Below, one piece after another: positions 63,916-64,000 of a stretch of DNA of 64,000 bases. Under the pieces are notes generated by a model that was given only the letters and a program-made list of their open reading frames with translations, ran no database searches and was not told the origin of the DNA. Every line of letters starts with the position of its first letter. Position 1 is the stretch's first letter. A program made the translations under genes and the position numbers. This DNA comes from Paenibacillus sp. DMB20 (lineage in GTDB: Bacteria; Bacillota; Bacilli; Paenibacillales; Paenibacillaceae): positions 88,299-152,298 of the forward strand of contig NZ_LAZU01000028.1 of NCBI RefSeq assembly GCF_000987955.1, written 5' to 3'.

Positions 63916-64000
63916 ACTCCAGAGGTTTGCCATCCTTATCTCGCAAGAAAAAACTTCCGCTATATGCGGTCTGTCTTCTGAGAAAGTACGTCGATAGACG

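Noticed and set aside
1..64000. CRISPR arrays, tRNA or rRNA genes, insertion sequences, prophage or integrative elements
   Set aside because: No regularly spaced repeats, no tRNA-like cloverleaf sequence or rRNA segment and no transposase, integrase or phage gene was recognised while reading both strands.

Overview
The window looks like a chromosomal segment of a Paenibacillus-type member of the Bacillales. It has roughly 50% GC, strong AGGAGG-type ribosome binding sites, TTGACA/TATAAT-like promoters and many TTG or GTG starts. Its gene families are typical of Bacillus and Paenibacillus: YpdA, YteA, YheI/YheH, a GlcT-type antiterminator, a replication terminator protein and S-layer homology domains. 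I saw no rRNA, tRNA, CRISPR array, transposase, prophage or plasmid genes. Identifications rest on reading the sequence; no database search was run.

Layout. 1-7.8 kb: the end of a quinone oxidoreductase gene, a lipoprotein, moaB, a COG0523 metallochaperone GTPase, the threonine-degradation pair tdh-kbl opposite an XRE-cupin regulator, a Cys-rich copper-binding protein and a repeat lipoprotein. 8-13.6 kb: an OPT peptide transporter with a fused PqqD domain, an ABC transporter pair, a HEPN-like protein and an SLH protein. 13.8-26.5 kb: the YheI/YheH multidrug exporter behind a leader-peptide/attenuator region, small metabolic genes, a third ABC exporter, ypdA, an ArsR regulator and a padR-DUF1700-DUF4097 operon. 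26.8-37 kb: an unusual type VII secretion (WXG100) locus. 37-44.4 kb: a GntR-ABC operon, an SDR enzyme, gluQ and hrpB. 44.4-54 kb: stress, acyltransferase, HAD, LacI, rtp, Gfo/Idh, MFS, ArsR, YteA, DivIVA-like and cupin genes. 54.3-64 kb: a hybrid histidine kinase, a glcT-EIIA-EIICB sugar PTS cluster with two antitermination leaders, an amino-acid permease, a LysE exporter and a phosphoesterase.

The most interesting system is the type VII locus. It encodes a ubiquitin-like EsaB/YukD relative, an EssC ATPase without FHA domains, an unrecognised 268-residue protein, two WXG100-type proteins, a kinase-TM-coiled-coil protein with the topology of EssB, a vWA protein and a PP2C phosphatase. EsaA and EssA are absent. 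The combination suggests a secretion system controlled by reversible protein phosphorylation.

A technical point affects about a third of the genes. Some 28 reading-frame breaks in 20 genes almost all fall in single-base runs, and each is repaired by removing one base (or by a small length change in one T10 run). I read these as probable sequence errors and annotate the genes as single coding regions, noting each break. If the breaks are real, these genes are disrupted.
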